A stretch of DNA of 32,663 nt from an uncultured Hyphomicrobiales bacterium (GTDB taxonomy: Bacteria > Pseudomonadota > Alphaproteobacteria > Rhizobiales > Beijerinckiaceae). Of this stretch, positions 8,166-16,237 are shown piece after piece. The translations under genes and the position numbers were made by a program. The DNA lies in assembly GCA_903931945.1 (NCBI GenBank), contig CAIZEI010000004.1, positions 1 to 32,663 of the forward strand, written 5' to 3'. The notes under the pieces are model-generated. The model did not search any database, had not been told where the DNA came from, and saw only the letters and a program-made list of their open reading frames with translations. Each line of letters starts with the position of its first letter. The stretch's first letter is position 1.

Positions 8166-9107
8166 ATGTCCAGAACGATCCAAATCCTGTCGCATGTCCT
8201 GAGCGCCGCAGCTTTCCTCTGCTGCGCGAGCCTCGCCCGCGCGCAAACACAGTCGGTCGTGATTGACGGCGAGCGAATCTTCCCCGAAAGCCTCGATTCG
8301 GGGCCTGATGGCGCGCTTTATATCGGCAGCATCGGCAAGGGCGCGATCTTCCGCGCGGCGCCGGGCGCAACCAAAGCCACGATGTGGATCGAAAAAGCGC
8401 CAAATAAAATATCAGCGGTGACGGGCGTTGTCGCAGACGCCGCGCATGACATTTTGTTTGTCTGCTCCACCGATCTCAATCGCATCGGCGAACCCGTGTC
8501 GCTCAAGACCTTCGATCTCAAAAGCGGCGCGCTGAAGGCGGACTATCCCTTCCCCGAGGGCAAGGGGCTTTGCAACGATGTCGCGATCGCCGGGGATGGC
8601 GTCGCCTATGTCACAGACACATCTGGCGCGCATGTGTTTCGACTGAAGCCCGGCGCCGCAGCGCTGGAGCTTTGGTCCGCCGACCCGCGATTTGAGGGCG
8701 CCGATGGCATCGCCATCGGGCCTTCCGGCAGTGTGATCGTCAACAATGTGCGATCCAATCTGCTCTACCGGATTGAGGTGAAGGCGGATGGTTCGGCCGG
8801 CGCCATTTCAGACCTCAAAACATCGCGGCCGCTGGAAGGCCCGGACGGGATGCGGCCAACCGGCGACGGACGCCTTGTGTTCGCAGAAAATCGCGGCGGA
8901 AAAATTTCGGTGGGAACGTTTGACGGCGACATGCTGCGCATGGAAACTCTGAAAGAAGGTCTCGAAAATCCGCCAGGCGTGACCGTGGTCGGCCATACAA
9001 TCTGGTATATCGAGATGAAATCAAAATACCGCAACGACCCCGCATTCAAGGACAAGGACCCCGGCGCTTTTGCAGCGACTGCAATTGCCTTGCCGGCCAC
9101 GAAATAG
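8166..9107 (+). CDS. Secreted SMP-30/gluconolactonase/LRE-like beta-propeller protein
   Basis: 313 aa with a classical signal peptide (hydrophobic core about residues 9-20, cleavage likely after A-R-A26). The mature part is made of repeated propeller blades with phrases such as GPDGALYIGS, GLCNDVAIAGDG, GADGIAIGPSG and EGPDGMRPTGDG, the SMP-30/NHL-type pattern. Family members include calcium-dependent gluconolactonases and other lactonases, but many are of unknown activity. It has a good GGAGG site at 8154-8158 and is the first gene of a plus-strand run with a solute-binding protein, a Rieske oxygenase and an SDR, so a periplasmic role in the same catabolic process (for example lactone hydrolysis) is inferred. 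Substrate unknown. Confidence 0.82.
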   Translation: MSRTIQILSHVLSAAAFLCCASLARAQTQSVVIDGERIFPESLDSGPDGALYIGSIGKGAIFRAAPGATKATMWIEKAPNKISAVTGVVADAAHDILFVCSTDLNRIGEPVSLKTFDLKSGALKADYPFPEGKGLCNDVAIAGDGVAYVTDTSGAHVFRLKPGAAALELWSADPRFEGADGIAIGPSGSVIVNNVRSNLLYRIEVKADGSAGAISDLKTSRPLEGPDGMRPTGDGRLVFAENRGGKISVGTFDGDMLRMETLKEGLENPPGVTVVGHTIWYIEMKSKYRNDPAFKDKDPGAFAATAIALPATK

Positions 9108-9117
9108 GCTGCATTAT

Positions 9118-10182
9118 ATGACCCGAAGGTGGATTGCGGCGGCCCTGGCCGCCGCCACGATGGCGGCGCCTGCCTGCGCGGAAGATTTCTACGCGGGCAA
9201 GACGATCCGCGTGCTGGTGAATTTTCCGGCAGGCGGGGCAGCTGACCTTGAAGCGCGTGTTTTTGCGCGCCACATCGGCAAGCATATCGCGGGCGAGCCC
9301 AAACTCACCGTGCAAAATCTTGACGGCGGCAGTGGCATGGCGGGAACCAATCTGATCGGTCGCGACACCGCCCGCGATGGGCTGTTGATGGGCTACCTCA
9401 CCGGCGTCGGCTCGCGCGCCAGTCTATCGCCGGAAACCTTTCAGGTGGATTTCCGCAACTTTGAGATGGTGGGCCTGAGCCCCGGCGCGTCGATCTATTT
9501 TGCCCGCGCCGACGTCAAGCCCGGCCTGAACAAACCGGAAGACATTGTGAATGTGGACAGAATTTTTGTTGGCGGCGTCGGCGCGGCCTCTTCAAAAGAT
9601 ATGACGCAACGCCTGACGCTGGATATGCTTGGCGTCAGGTATGGCTATATTCCCGGCTATGCCGGCACCACCGGCGCGCGACTGGCCCTGGAAAAGGGCG
9701 AGATTGGGCTCTATTCGGAAAACCGCCCCGCCTATCAAACCATCATTGCGCCGCTGGTGAAATCGGGCGTTCTGCTGCCGATCTTTTATGATCCAAGCTA
9801 TGATGGCGAGACCCTCACGATCGCACAATCTGTCGCCGATCTCCCCGTCAAGCCATTCCATGAATTCTACAAATCGGTCAAAGGCGCGACGCCTGCGGGC
9901 GAATTGTGGGAGGCCTACAAGACCATTCTGGCGACCAACAATTCATTTCTGCGCTGCCTTGTCATGCCGCCGGGCGCGCCAAAAGCGGCTGTCGAAGCCC
10001 TGCGCGTCGCGCTCGCCGGGCTTGCCGACGACCGCGATTTTATCGCAGACTCCGCCAGCGTGCTTGGCTTCACGCCCGATTATGTGACAAACCCGCGCCT
10101 GAACGAACAGGTGCGCCGGATGCTTGAAATAACGCCCGCCATGAAAGCGTTTCTCGAACGCTATATCGCTGCTGGCAAATAA
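9118..10182 (+). CDS. Tripartite tricarboxylate transporter substrate-binding protein (TctC/Bug family)
   Basis: 354 aa, signal peptide with cleavage likely after A-C-A21. The mature protein begins with FYAGKTIRVLVNFPAGGAADLEAR, the classic Bug/TctC opening, with later family features such as NLDGGSGMAGTN and a Pro/Gly-rich hinge. Bug proteins are periplasmic receptors that pass carboxylates and many other organic acids to TctA/TctB membrane partners. No TctA or TctB gene is in the window, so it is an orphan receptor here or uses a permease encoded elsewhere. The ATG at 9118 is 10 bases behind the previous stop; an upstream in-frame start at 9070 would overlap that gene and break the signal peptide. 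Ligand unknown; context suggests an aromatic or dicarboxylic acid. Confidence 0.88.
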   Translation: MTRRWIAAALAAATMAAPACAEDFYAGKTIRVLVNFPAGGAADLEARVFARHIGKHIAGEPKLTVQNLDGGSGMAGTNLIGRDTARDGLLMGYLTGVGSRASLSPETFQVDFRNFEMVGLSPGASIYFARADVKPGLNKPEDIVNVDRIFVGGVGAASSKDMTQRLTLDMLGVRYGYIPGYAGTTGARLALEKGEIGLYSENRPAYQTIIAPLVKSGVLLPIFYDPSYDGETLTIAQSVADLPVKPFHEFYKSVKGATPAGELWEAYKTILATNNSFLRCLVMPPGAPKAAVEALRVALAGLADDRDFIADSASVLGFTPDYVTNPRLNEQVRRMLEITPAMKAFLERYIAAGK

Positions 10183-10198
10183 ACGACAATCGTTGAAC

Positions 10199-10203
10199 AG
10201 GAG
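10199..10203 (+). promoter_or_regulatory. Ribosome binding site deciding the Rieske oxygenase start
   Basis: AGGAG abuts the ATG at 10204 with no spacer but is 6 bases from the in-frame ATG at 10210, so the second ATG is the likelier start. Confidence 0.7.
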
Positions 10204-10209
10204 ATGGGG

Positions 10210-11394
10210 ATGAACGAACTCACGCGCAACGCCCGGATCGAACAGCGCTTCGATGAGCTCACACAATGCGGACCGCAATCGGACATGGGGCGGCTGCTGC
10301 GCAGGTTCTGGCATCCCGTTGCCGTTGCCGCGACATTAAAGCCCGGCGGAACGCGCCCGATTGCCGCGCTGGGCGAAGAGCTGACGCTTTATCGGGGCGA
10401 GGGTGGCAAGGTCCACTGCATTGGAGGACGTTGCGCGCATCGCTGCACAGTGCTGCATACAGGCGAAGTGACCGGCGATGAGTTGCGCTGCGTCTATCAT
10501 GGCTGGAAATTCAATAGCGAAGGCCAATGCACCGAAGCGCCTGTCGAGGCTCCGGGTTTCGAGAAGAATGTGAAGATCGCCGCCTATCCCGCGCGCGAAT
10601 ACGCCGGGCTTGTCTTTATTTTCATGGGCGATAACCCCGATCGCGACGCAATCTTCGATTTGCAGCGCAAGCCGGAATATGAAGACCCCAACAATCTCAT
10701 TATCGCGCGCGAGCAGAACTGGCCCTGCAATTTTTTTCAACAAATCGAGAATTCGCTGGATGCCGCGCATGTTGGATTCGTGCACCGCACTGGCAAGATC
10801 GGCCCGTTTGGCGCGGCGGTCAGCGACGCCCTGCCAAAACTCGCATACAGTGAAACCAGCGCCGGCATCAGACAGGTCGCCACGCGCGGCCCTTCGAATA
10901 TTCGGGTCAGCGACTGGACCTTCCCCAATTACAATCACATCGTGACGCCAGGGCGCACCAAGGAGTCGCCCTGGGTGCATCGCGGCGTGTGGAACGTGCC
11001 CGCAACGGATCGCCTCACGATGAAAATGGGCGTTTACGCGATCCCCTCCCAGGGGCCGGAAATCGATGCGCAGACGCGGGCGCATTTTGATAAATACGCA
11101 GGCTACAATCCTGCCGATCACCACGACGCCCTGTTTTATGGACGACAATGGCCGGAAGACCCCTCGCTGCAACTGACGCCGGCGCAGGATTATGTGGCGA
11201 TCCGCGGTCAGGGAGAAACCGTCGATCGCCGCAACGAGTATCTGGGCGCATCGGACGCCGGGATTGTGCTGCTGCGCCGACTGTTCTGGCGCGAAATGCA
11301 GGCCATGCGGGAAGGCCGCCAGACCAAACGCTGGCGCAAGATCGACGAACATATCGATATGCCCATTCAGACCGAGGCGCCCGTCGCGGGTTGA
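10210..11394 (+). CDS. Rieske non-heme iron oxygenase, ring-hydroxylating alpha subunit
   Basis: 394 aa. The Rieske [2Fe-2S] ligands are C75-A-H77 and C94-x2-H97 (CVYHGW). The mononuclear iron site is in the C-terminal half as E180-N-x2-D184-x2-H187-x4-H192, with D184 the bridging Asp between the two metal centres. This layout and length fit phthalate-dioxygenase-like or demethylase-type alpha subunits that work as homo-oligomers with a separate reductase. An unusual C79 sits two residues after H77 where Gly or Arg is common. No reductase, ferredoxin or beta subunit is nearby. It is followed 26 bases later by an SDR, a common pairing in which a dehydrogenase oxidises the cis-diol or alcohol formed. 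The substrate cannot be read from the sequence. Confidence 0.9.
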   Translation: MNELTRNARIEQRFDELTQCGPQSDMGRLLRRFWHPVAVAATLKPGGTRPIAALGEELTLYRGEGGKVHCIGGRCAHRCTVLHTGEVTGDELRCVYHGWKFNSEGQCTEAPVEAPGFEKNVKIAAYPAREYAGLVFIFMGDNPDRDAIFDLQRKPEYEDPNNLIIAREQNWPCNFFQQIENSLDAAHVGFVHRTGKIGPFGAAVSDALPKLAYSETSAGIRQVATRGPSNIRVSDWTFPNYNHIVTPGRTKESPWVHRGVWNVPATDRLTMKMGVYAIPSQGPEIDAQTRAHFDKYAGYNPADHHDALFYGRQWPEDPSLQLTPAQDYVAIRGQGETVDRRNEYLGASDAGIVLLRRLFWREMQAMREGRQTKRWRKIDEHIDMPIQTEAPVAG

Positions 11395-11420
11395 ACGATA
11401 CCCGTGCAAAGGATTGAACA

Positions 11421-12305
11421 ATGGACAGGTTGGCCGGCAAGGTCGCGATCATCTTTGGCGCCGGGCCAAATATCGGCGGGACCATTGCCTATTTCATGGC
11501 GCGTGAGGGCGCAAAGGTGGTGGTGAGCGACGTTGCGCCCAAAGCCGCTGAAGACACTGCGACTTTCATTCGCGGGCGCGGTCTGGCCGCCACAGCCGCA
11601 GTTGGCGACGCGCTCGATGAAGCGGACGTCATCGCCATCGTTGATTGCGCCGTGAAAACCTATGGTCGCGTTGATATCGTCATGAACATGGCGGGCAAAG
11701 TGCACTGGTCCTCGGTGCTGGACATGGACACAGCGGAATTTCGCGAGGCGATCTGCAGCTTTCCTACGGCTGGCCTCCTGACAACGAAATATGCAGCCAA
11801 AGCGATGATCTCGGGCGGACATGGCGGCAGCATCATTCACCTGCTGTCCACAACAGCGCATTTTGGTCAGGCGGAAGCTTCCGCCTATGCAACAGCAAAA
11901 GCTGGCTTGATGAATTTTGCGCGTTCGGCGGCGATGGATCTCGGGCGGTACGGAATTCGGGTGAATACAGTGACGCCCTGTTCGGTCGAGCATCAACTGT
12001 GGACAAAAATGAAAGAGGAGGTCGTCACCGAAACATTCACGCTGAAGCCCGGCAGACCGCAATATTCGCGCGACGATTATTTGAAGAACCTGCCGCTGGG
12101 GCGTTTTCCCCGCGCATCCGATATCGCCTGGGCGGCGGTGTTTCTCGCGTCAGATGAATCGCAATGCATCACCGGCATCGATATCCCGGTCGATGCCGGC
12201 CTGCGCCACAAATACCCGACATGGCGACCTGGCGACGCCACCGGCGCGAACATCAACGATTACACCCGCCGTATGCGGCGCACCGCATATGGCGAGGAAC
12301 TCTGA
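11421..12305 (+). CDS. SDR family oxidoreductase
   Basis: 294 aa. The cofactor-binding glycine motif is G13-AGPNIGG, a variant of the usual GxxxGIG; NMAG (89-92) replaces NNAG. The catalytic Ser is about S143 and the Tyr/Lys pair is Y156-x3-K160 in AYATAK. After the usual C-terminal end (DIPVDAG) there is an extra tail of about 30 residues rich in Arg and Thr. AAGGA lies at 11407-11411 before the ATG. As the last gene of the plus-strand run behind the Rieske oxygenase, it may oxidise the hydroxylated product with NAD(P)+; this is inference from context. Stop codon lies 15 bases from the end of the convergent molybdenum hydroxylase gene. Confidence 0.9.
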   Translation: MDRLAGKVAIIFGAGPNIGGTIAYFMAREGAKVVVSDVAPKAAEDTATFIRGRGLAATAAVGDALDEADVIAIVDCAVKTYGRVDIVMNMAGKVHWSSVLDMDTAEFREAICSFPTAGLLTTKYAAKAMISGGHGGSIIHLLSTTAHFGQAEASAYATAKAGLMNFARSAAMDLGRYGIRVNTVTPCSVEHQLWTKMKEEVVTETFTLKPGRPQYSRDDYLKNLPLGRFPRASDIAWAAVFLASDESQCITGIDIPVDAGLRHKYPTWRPGDATGANINDYTRRMRRTAYGEEL

Positions 12306-12320
12306 CGGGACCGCGATTGT

Positions 12321-14591
12321 TTACGCCATGCCTGCTTTCACGCGCTCGGGCGTGAAGGGAGCCTGCCGCAATCGAACGCCCGTCGCATCGAAGATCGCAT
12401 TGGCGACAGCCGCCGCAACCGGGCGCATCGAGGGCTCGCCGGCGCCGGTCGGCTCGATCTCGGGATGATCGATCAGCACAACCTCAATCGACGCAGGCGC
12501 TTCCTTCATATCAAGAATGGGATAGGTGACCCAATCCACAGATGTCACCATCTTGTCATCAAATTTGGTCTCTTCCCAGACAGCGCGGCTGGCGCCCTGC
12601 ACCATATTGCCTTCAATGCCCATGGTGAGCAGGCCGGGATTGATGATCTGCCCGCAATCATGCGCGCAGACAAAGCGCTTGCACCAGACCTTGCCCGTTT
12701 TGGTGTTGACCTCGACCTCTGACACAACGGCGACGCGCGTGCCAGCACGCTGCGAGAAGGCGATGCCTTGCCCCACTGCAATATCGCCCTGCTTCTGCTT
12801 GCGTGCGCCGGTCCGCGGCGTCCAGCCGGCCTTTTCGGAAGCCGCTTTCACGACGGCGTGATCGCGCGGGTCTTTCAGATATTTCAGCCTGAATGCGACC
12901 GGGTCCGTATTGGTGGCATAGGCGAGTTCATCCATGAAGGACTCGCTGGCGAAATGCACCTGCGGTCCCGTGGGGTCTCGCATGTGCGATGAGCGCAGCG
13001 GCGAGCTACGTTCAAGGATCGGCGGCACCGTCTCCCACGCCTTGCGCTTGGCGGCAAAACCGTAACTCTCCTCTGGCACGCCGAAGGCCGCGGTATATTT
13101 CAACGCCGCGCCTGTCATCTGTCCGGGCAATGTGTGGGCAGGCTGGCTCTCGTTGCTGTCCACATCCAGCCGCGAGAAAGCCTTGGTCTCGAAATGCCAG
13201 GCTGTGACATTGCCATCCTTGTCAACAGCCGCGCGCGAGACATGCACTGACGCAGGATTTTTTGGATCCCATGCATGGCCTTCATCACGCATGTGTTGCA
13301 CGCGCACCGGTTTGCCGAGCGCTTTGGACATCAGCGCCGCCGCCATCGCCGCATCGCCCGAGTCGTTTCGCCCATAAGACCCCGCGCCCATCACATAGAG
13401 CCCATGCACCTTGTCGATCGGCAGGCCCAGAATGTTGGCAACGCCTTCGCGCGCAAAATGCGGCTTCTGCGTTGGCGTCCAGACCGTGGTGATCTCCTCC
13501 GGCCTGTAGTCGACGACCGCAACGCCCGGCCCCATGCTGGCATGCGACTGGAATGGCCATTCATAGCTCGCTTCAACTATTTTTGCCGCGTCGGCAAAAG
13601 CCTTGTCGAGTTCGCCGGTATCGACTTCGACCGAGCGTTTATTGGGCGTCGCCTTGCGAATCCAGTCATAGACGCCCGCGTTTCCCGGCAGTGCAGGTTT
13701 GGCGTCGGACCAGGTGACTTTCAGCGCCTTGCGCGCCTTGATCGCATCCCATTCGCGCGGCGCGGCGACGCTAAGAAAATCACCCTGATGCACGATGCGC
13801 GCGCCGGGTATCGCTTGAATCGAAGCGTCGTCAACGCTCACAGGCGTTGCGCCCGCGACCGGCGGCAGCACAACGCGTCCATGCAACATGCCCGCCGGCT
13901 TCACATCAACAGCATATTCCATGTTGCCAAGCACCTTGTCGGCGACATCGCGACGGCGGATGGATTTGCCAACGACTTTGTACTGGCTCGGCGATTTTGG
14001 TTTCGCTTCGCCCTTGACGCCGAGCATGATGCCGATCTGCTTGTTCCATTCCAGCGGAACGTCGAACCACTTGCCGCCAATAAGCTGGGCATAAGTAACA
14101 TTCGTGCCGGCCGCGCCCTGAACGCTGACCACGCCATTCTCGACGGCGAGTTTCTCGGCCGGGACGGCAAGCTTGTCAGAAGCCATCTCGACAAGAATGC
14201 GGCGGGCTTCGGCGGCTGCATTGCGCAATGCAGCGCCGCCTTTCCAGATGCCGCTGGATCCCGTGGCGCCGCCCATGTTGAGCGATGTATTGGTATCGCC
14301 TTGCAGAATATGAACTTGATCGACGGCGACATCGAGTTCTTCGGCCACCATCTGCGCAATGCCGACATCGGTTCCCTGCCCCATATCGAGCTTGCCGAGA
14401 TAGACATTGATCGTGCCGTCGGCGTTGACGCTCAGATAGGACGCAAGTTTTGATGGATCGAGCGCGGGTCGTTTGTCGAGCGCAGCAGGCGCGCGCGCCT
14501 GCGCGGAGACAACAACGCCCGGCAAGGCGACCGAAACAATCAGCGATCCTGTGGCGGCGATAAACCCGCGGCGATGGGTTTGAATGTTCAT
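12321..14591 (-). CDS. Molybdenum hydroxylase large subunit (xanthine dehydrogenase family, IorB/nicotinate-dehydrogenase-like)
   Basis: 756 aa. The N-terminus carries a twin-arginine signal (H-R7-R8-G-F followed by a hydrophobic run), so the enzyme is probably exported folded with its cofactor. The rest matches the molybdopterin-cytosine-dinucleotide-binding aldehyde oxidase/xanthine dehydrogenase family in the single-chain isoquinoline 1-oxidoreductase beta type, with Gly-rich cofactor loops (NMGGATGSSG, GAGSYGRNDSG) and the catalytic Glu in GAGE719PSMRP near the C-terminus. Such enzymes hydroxylate N-heteroaromatic rings or oxidise aldehydes using water. ATG 14591 is preceded by AAGGGAG. 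It lies 14 bases behind its iron-sulfur subunit; no FAD subunit or cytochrome partner is seen. Substrate unknown. Confidence 0.92.
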   Translation of the reverse strand: MNIQTHRRGFIAATGSLIVSVALPGVVVSAQARAPAALDKRPALDPSKLASYLSVNADGTINVYLGKLDMGQGTDVGIAQMVAEELDVAVDQVHILQGDTNTSLNMGGATGSSGIWKGGAALRNAAAEARRILVEMASDKLAVPAEKLAVENGVVSVQGAAGTNVTYAQLIGGKWFDVPLEWNKQIGIMLGVKGEAKPKSPSQYKVVGKSIRRRDVADKVLGNMEYAVDVKPAGMLHGRVVLPPVAGATPVSVDDASIQAIPGARIVHQGDFLSVAAPREWDAIKARKALKVTWSDAKPALPGNAGVYDWIRKATPNKRSVEVDTGELDKAFADAAKIVEASYEWPFQSHASMGPGVAVVDYRPEEITTVWTPTQKPHFAREGVANILGLPIDKVHGLYVMGAGSYGRNDSGDAAMAAALMSKALGKPVRVQHMRDEGHAWDPKNPASVHVSRAAVDKDGNVTAWHFETKAFSRLDVDSNESQPAHTLPGQMTGAALKYTAAFGVPEESYGFAAKRKAWETVPPILERSSPLRSSHMRDPTGPQVHFASESFMDELAYATNTDPVAFRLKYLKDPRDHAVVKAASEKAGWTPRTGARKQKQGDIAVGQGIAFSQRAGTRVAVVSEVEVNTKTGKVWCKRFVCAHDCGQIINPGLLTMGIEGNMVQGASRAVWEETKFDDKMVTSVDWVTYPILDMKEAPASIEVVLIDHPEIEPTGAGEPSMRPVAAAVANAIFDATGVRLRQAPFTPERVKAGMA

Positions 14592-14605
14592 GTTCGCGCT
14601 CCCTT

Positions 14606-15064
14606 TCAAGCCATGGCGGCGCGCTTGACAGCGCGCAGGATCGCAACATGGGTGCCGCAGCGGCACTTCAAACCGGACAACGCATCCCTGATCTGCGCAT
14701 CATTCGGCCTTGGGTTTTTCTCCAGCAGCGCGACGGAGGTCATCACCCAGCCATTCAGGCAATAGCCGCATTGGGGAACCTGCTCCTCAATGAATGCAGC
14801 CTGCACCTTGTGCGGCTTGCCATCTTTCTCGATGCCGGCAAGTGTCACGATCTTCTTGCCCTTCAACGACTCCACCGGGATCGAACACGACCGCTGGGGT
14901 TCGCCATCGATCAGCACCGTGCACGCGCCGCATTGGGCGAGGCCGCAGCCAAAGCGCGGATTTTTCAATCCAAGATCGTCGCGCAGCGCATAAAGCAGCG
15001 GCATATCAGCGTCCGCGTCTATCGCGTGCGGCTTGCCATCGACATTGAGTTCAAACTTTGGCAC
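14606..15064 (-). CDS. (2Fe-2S)-binding small subunit of the molybdenum hydroxylase
   Basis: 152 aa, matching isoquinoline 1-oxidoreductase alpha subunits and CoxS-type proteins. The plant-ferredoxin-type cluster is held by C40, C45, C48 and C60 (GCGLAQCGACTV), and the second cluster by C99, C102, C134 and C136 (QCGYC and KCRCG). It passes electrons from the molybdenum site to an acceptor. The start is the GTG at 15064: GGGGAGG lies 7 bases upstream and the protein then begins PKFELNVDGK as in the family; the longer frame to 15133 has no support. It has no export signal of its own, so it would be co-exported with the Tat-signal large subunit encoded 14 bases downstream. Confidence 0.93.
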   Translation of the reverse strand: MPKFELNVDGKPHAIDADADMPLLYALRDDLGLKNPRFGCGLAQCGACTVLIDGEPQRSCSIPVESLKGKKIVTLAGIEKDGKPHKVQAAFIEEQVPQCGYCLNGWVMTSVALLEKNPRPNDAQIRDALSGLKCRCGTHVAILRAVKRAAMA

Positions 15065-15071
15065 GTGAGAG

Positions 15072-15078
15072 CCTCCCC
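15072..15078 (-). promoter_or_regulatory. Strong ribosome site fixing a GTG start
   Basis: GGGGAGG read on the minus strand lies 7 bases before GTG 15064, deciding the start of the (2Fe-2S) subunit. Confidence 0.75.
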
Positions 15079-15150
15079 TTTTGCTTTGGTTGCAAGCTTG
15101 CCTGACAGTGCCCGAAGACGCTGGACAATTCAAGCGACAGACACTCGCGC

Positions 15151-16107
15151 CTAAGCCAGAATGCGGCTTGGCGCGCCCTTCATCCAGTTGGCGATATTAT
15201 CGATAATGTCTTCGTAATATTCCTTGTAGGTGGCGTCGCTGACATAGCCGAGATGCGGACTCAAGGTCGCATTGTCGAGCTTGCGCAGGGGGTGACTGGC
15301 AGGCAGGGGCTCAACATCGAAGACATCCAGACCGACGCCCCCAATGCGCTTGTGCGTCAACGCGTCAAGCATTGCAGCTTCATCGACAATCGGACCACGC
15401 GACGTGTTGATCAGAACGCCGGTCTTTTTCATCGAGGAAAACTCTTTCGCGCCAATCAGCCCGCGCGAGCGATCGCTCAGCACCAGATGGATGCTGACAT
15501 AATCGGAACGACGGAACAGATCGTCCTTGCTGACGAGTTCGGCGCCGGCTGCGGCCGCTTTTTCTGCGGTCAAATTCGTGCTCCAGGCAATCACATTCAT
15601 TTCGAATGCCTTGGCGATCCGCGCCATGCGCGACCCCAGACGCCCGAGGCCAACCACACCCAGCGTCTTGCCCGCGATCGTTTCAGGAATTGTCGTCTGC
15701 CATTTGCCTTCGCGCATCATGCGGTCCTCGTAAACGAGGCCACGGCCATGACCGAGCAGCAGCGCAAATGCCGTTTCGACAGTTGTCGCTGTCGAATCGC
15801 CGCCGCGCGTAAAGCAGCACACGATGCCTTTTGCCTTTGCGTGATCCTTGTCGAGCGAGCGATTGGCGTGACCGGTTGTGATGATGAGCTTCAGATTCGG
15901 CAGGCGGTCGATGAGCGCCGCCTGCATCGGCATGCGTTCCCGCATCAGCACGACCACATCGAATGGCGCCAGCGCCGATGCAGCCTCGTCCACACTCGCC
16001 AGGTTGTTGTGAAAAATCGTCACCTGCGCGGAGGCGTCGAGTTTTGTCCAGTCGCCAAAGGATTTGGCGACATTCTGGTAATCGTCAAGTATGGCAATGC
16101 GCGGCAT
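15151..16107 (-). CDS. D-2-hydroxyacid dehydrogenase family protein
   Basis: 318 aa, NAD-dependent 2-hydroxyacid dehydrogenase. The Rossmann motif GLGRLG is at 153-158, and the catalytic triad is R237 (NTSRGPIVD), E266 (DVEPLP) and H285 (SPHLGY). The family interconverts 2-oxoacids and D-2-hydroxyacids, and includes phosphoglycerate, glyoxylate and formate dehydrogenases; the substrate here is not evident. The ATG at 16107 has AGAGGAAA just upstream. It is the first gene of the minus-strand run with the molybdenum hydroxylase, though an 86-bp gap separates it from the small subunit. It is divergent from the MFS exporter. Context suggests it handles a 2-oxoacid from the catabolic pathway; this is inference. 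Confidence 0.9.
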   Translation of the reverse strand: MPRIAILDDYQNVAKSFGDWTKLDASAQVTIFHNNLASVDEAASALAPFDVVVLMRERMPMQAALIDRLPNLKLIITTGHANRSLDKDHAKAKGIVCCFTRGGDSTATTVETAFALLLGHGRGLVYEDRMMREGKWQTTIPETIAGKTLGVVGLGRLGSRMARIAKAFEMNVIAWSTNLTAEKAAAAGAELVSKDDLFRRSDYVSIHLVLSDRSRGLIGAKEFSSMKKTGVLINTSRGPIVDEAAMLDALTHKRIGGVGLDVFDVEPLPASHPLRKLDNATLSPHLGYVSDATYKEYYEDIIDNIANWMKGAPSRILA

Positions 16108-16237
16108 GATTTCCTCTGGGCTCTGATTTGGCGGACATTGCACCGGAGACGCCCGGCGCGTCAACGTGCGGACAGCTTTCGCGCCGCGCCGCCGGCTGCT
16201 ACTGAGGACCCAAAGACAAACGAAGGAAACGTCAGAC
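16108..16237. promoter_or_regulatory. Divergent intergenic region, D-2-hydroxyacid dehydrogenase / MFS exporter
   Basis: 130 bp between divergent starts. It contains a short inverted repeat with arms GACGC and GCGTC (16148-16162, 5-base centre), a possible operator, plus the two ribosome sites at its edges. No clear -35/-10 pair is seen. Confidence 0.35.

Noticed and set aside
10336-11421. 361-codon minus-strand open frame
   Set aside because: Antisense to the Rieske oxygenase, which has all metal ligands; shadow frame.
13275-14453. 392-codon plus-strand open frame
   Set aside because: Fully antisense to the molybdenum hydroxylase large subunit, whose motifs are complete; no domain or ribosome site in the antisense frame.
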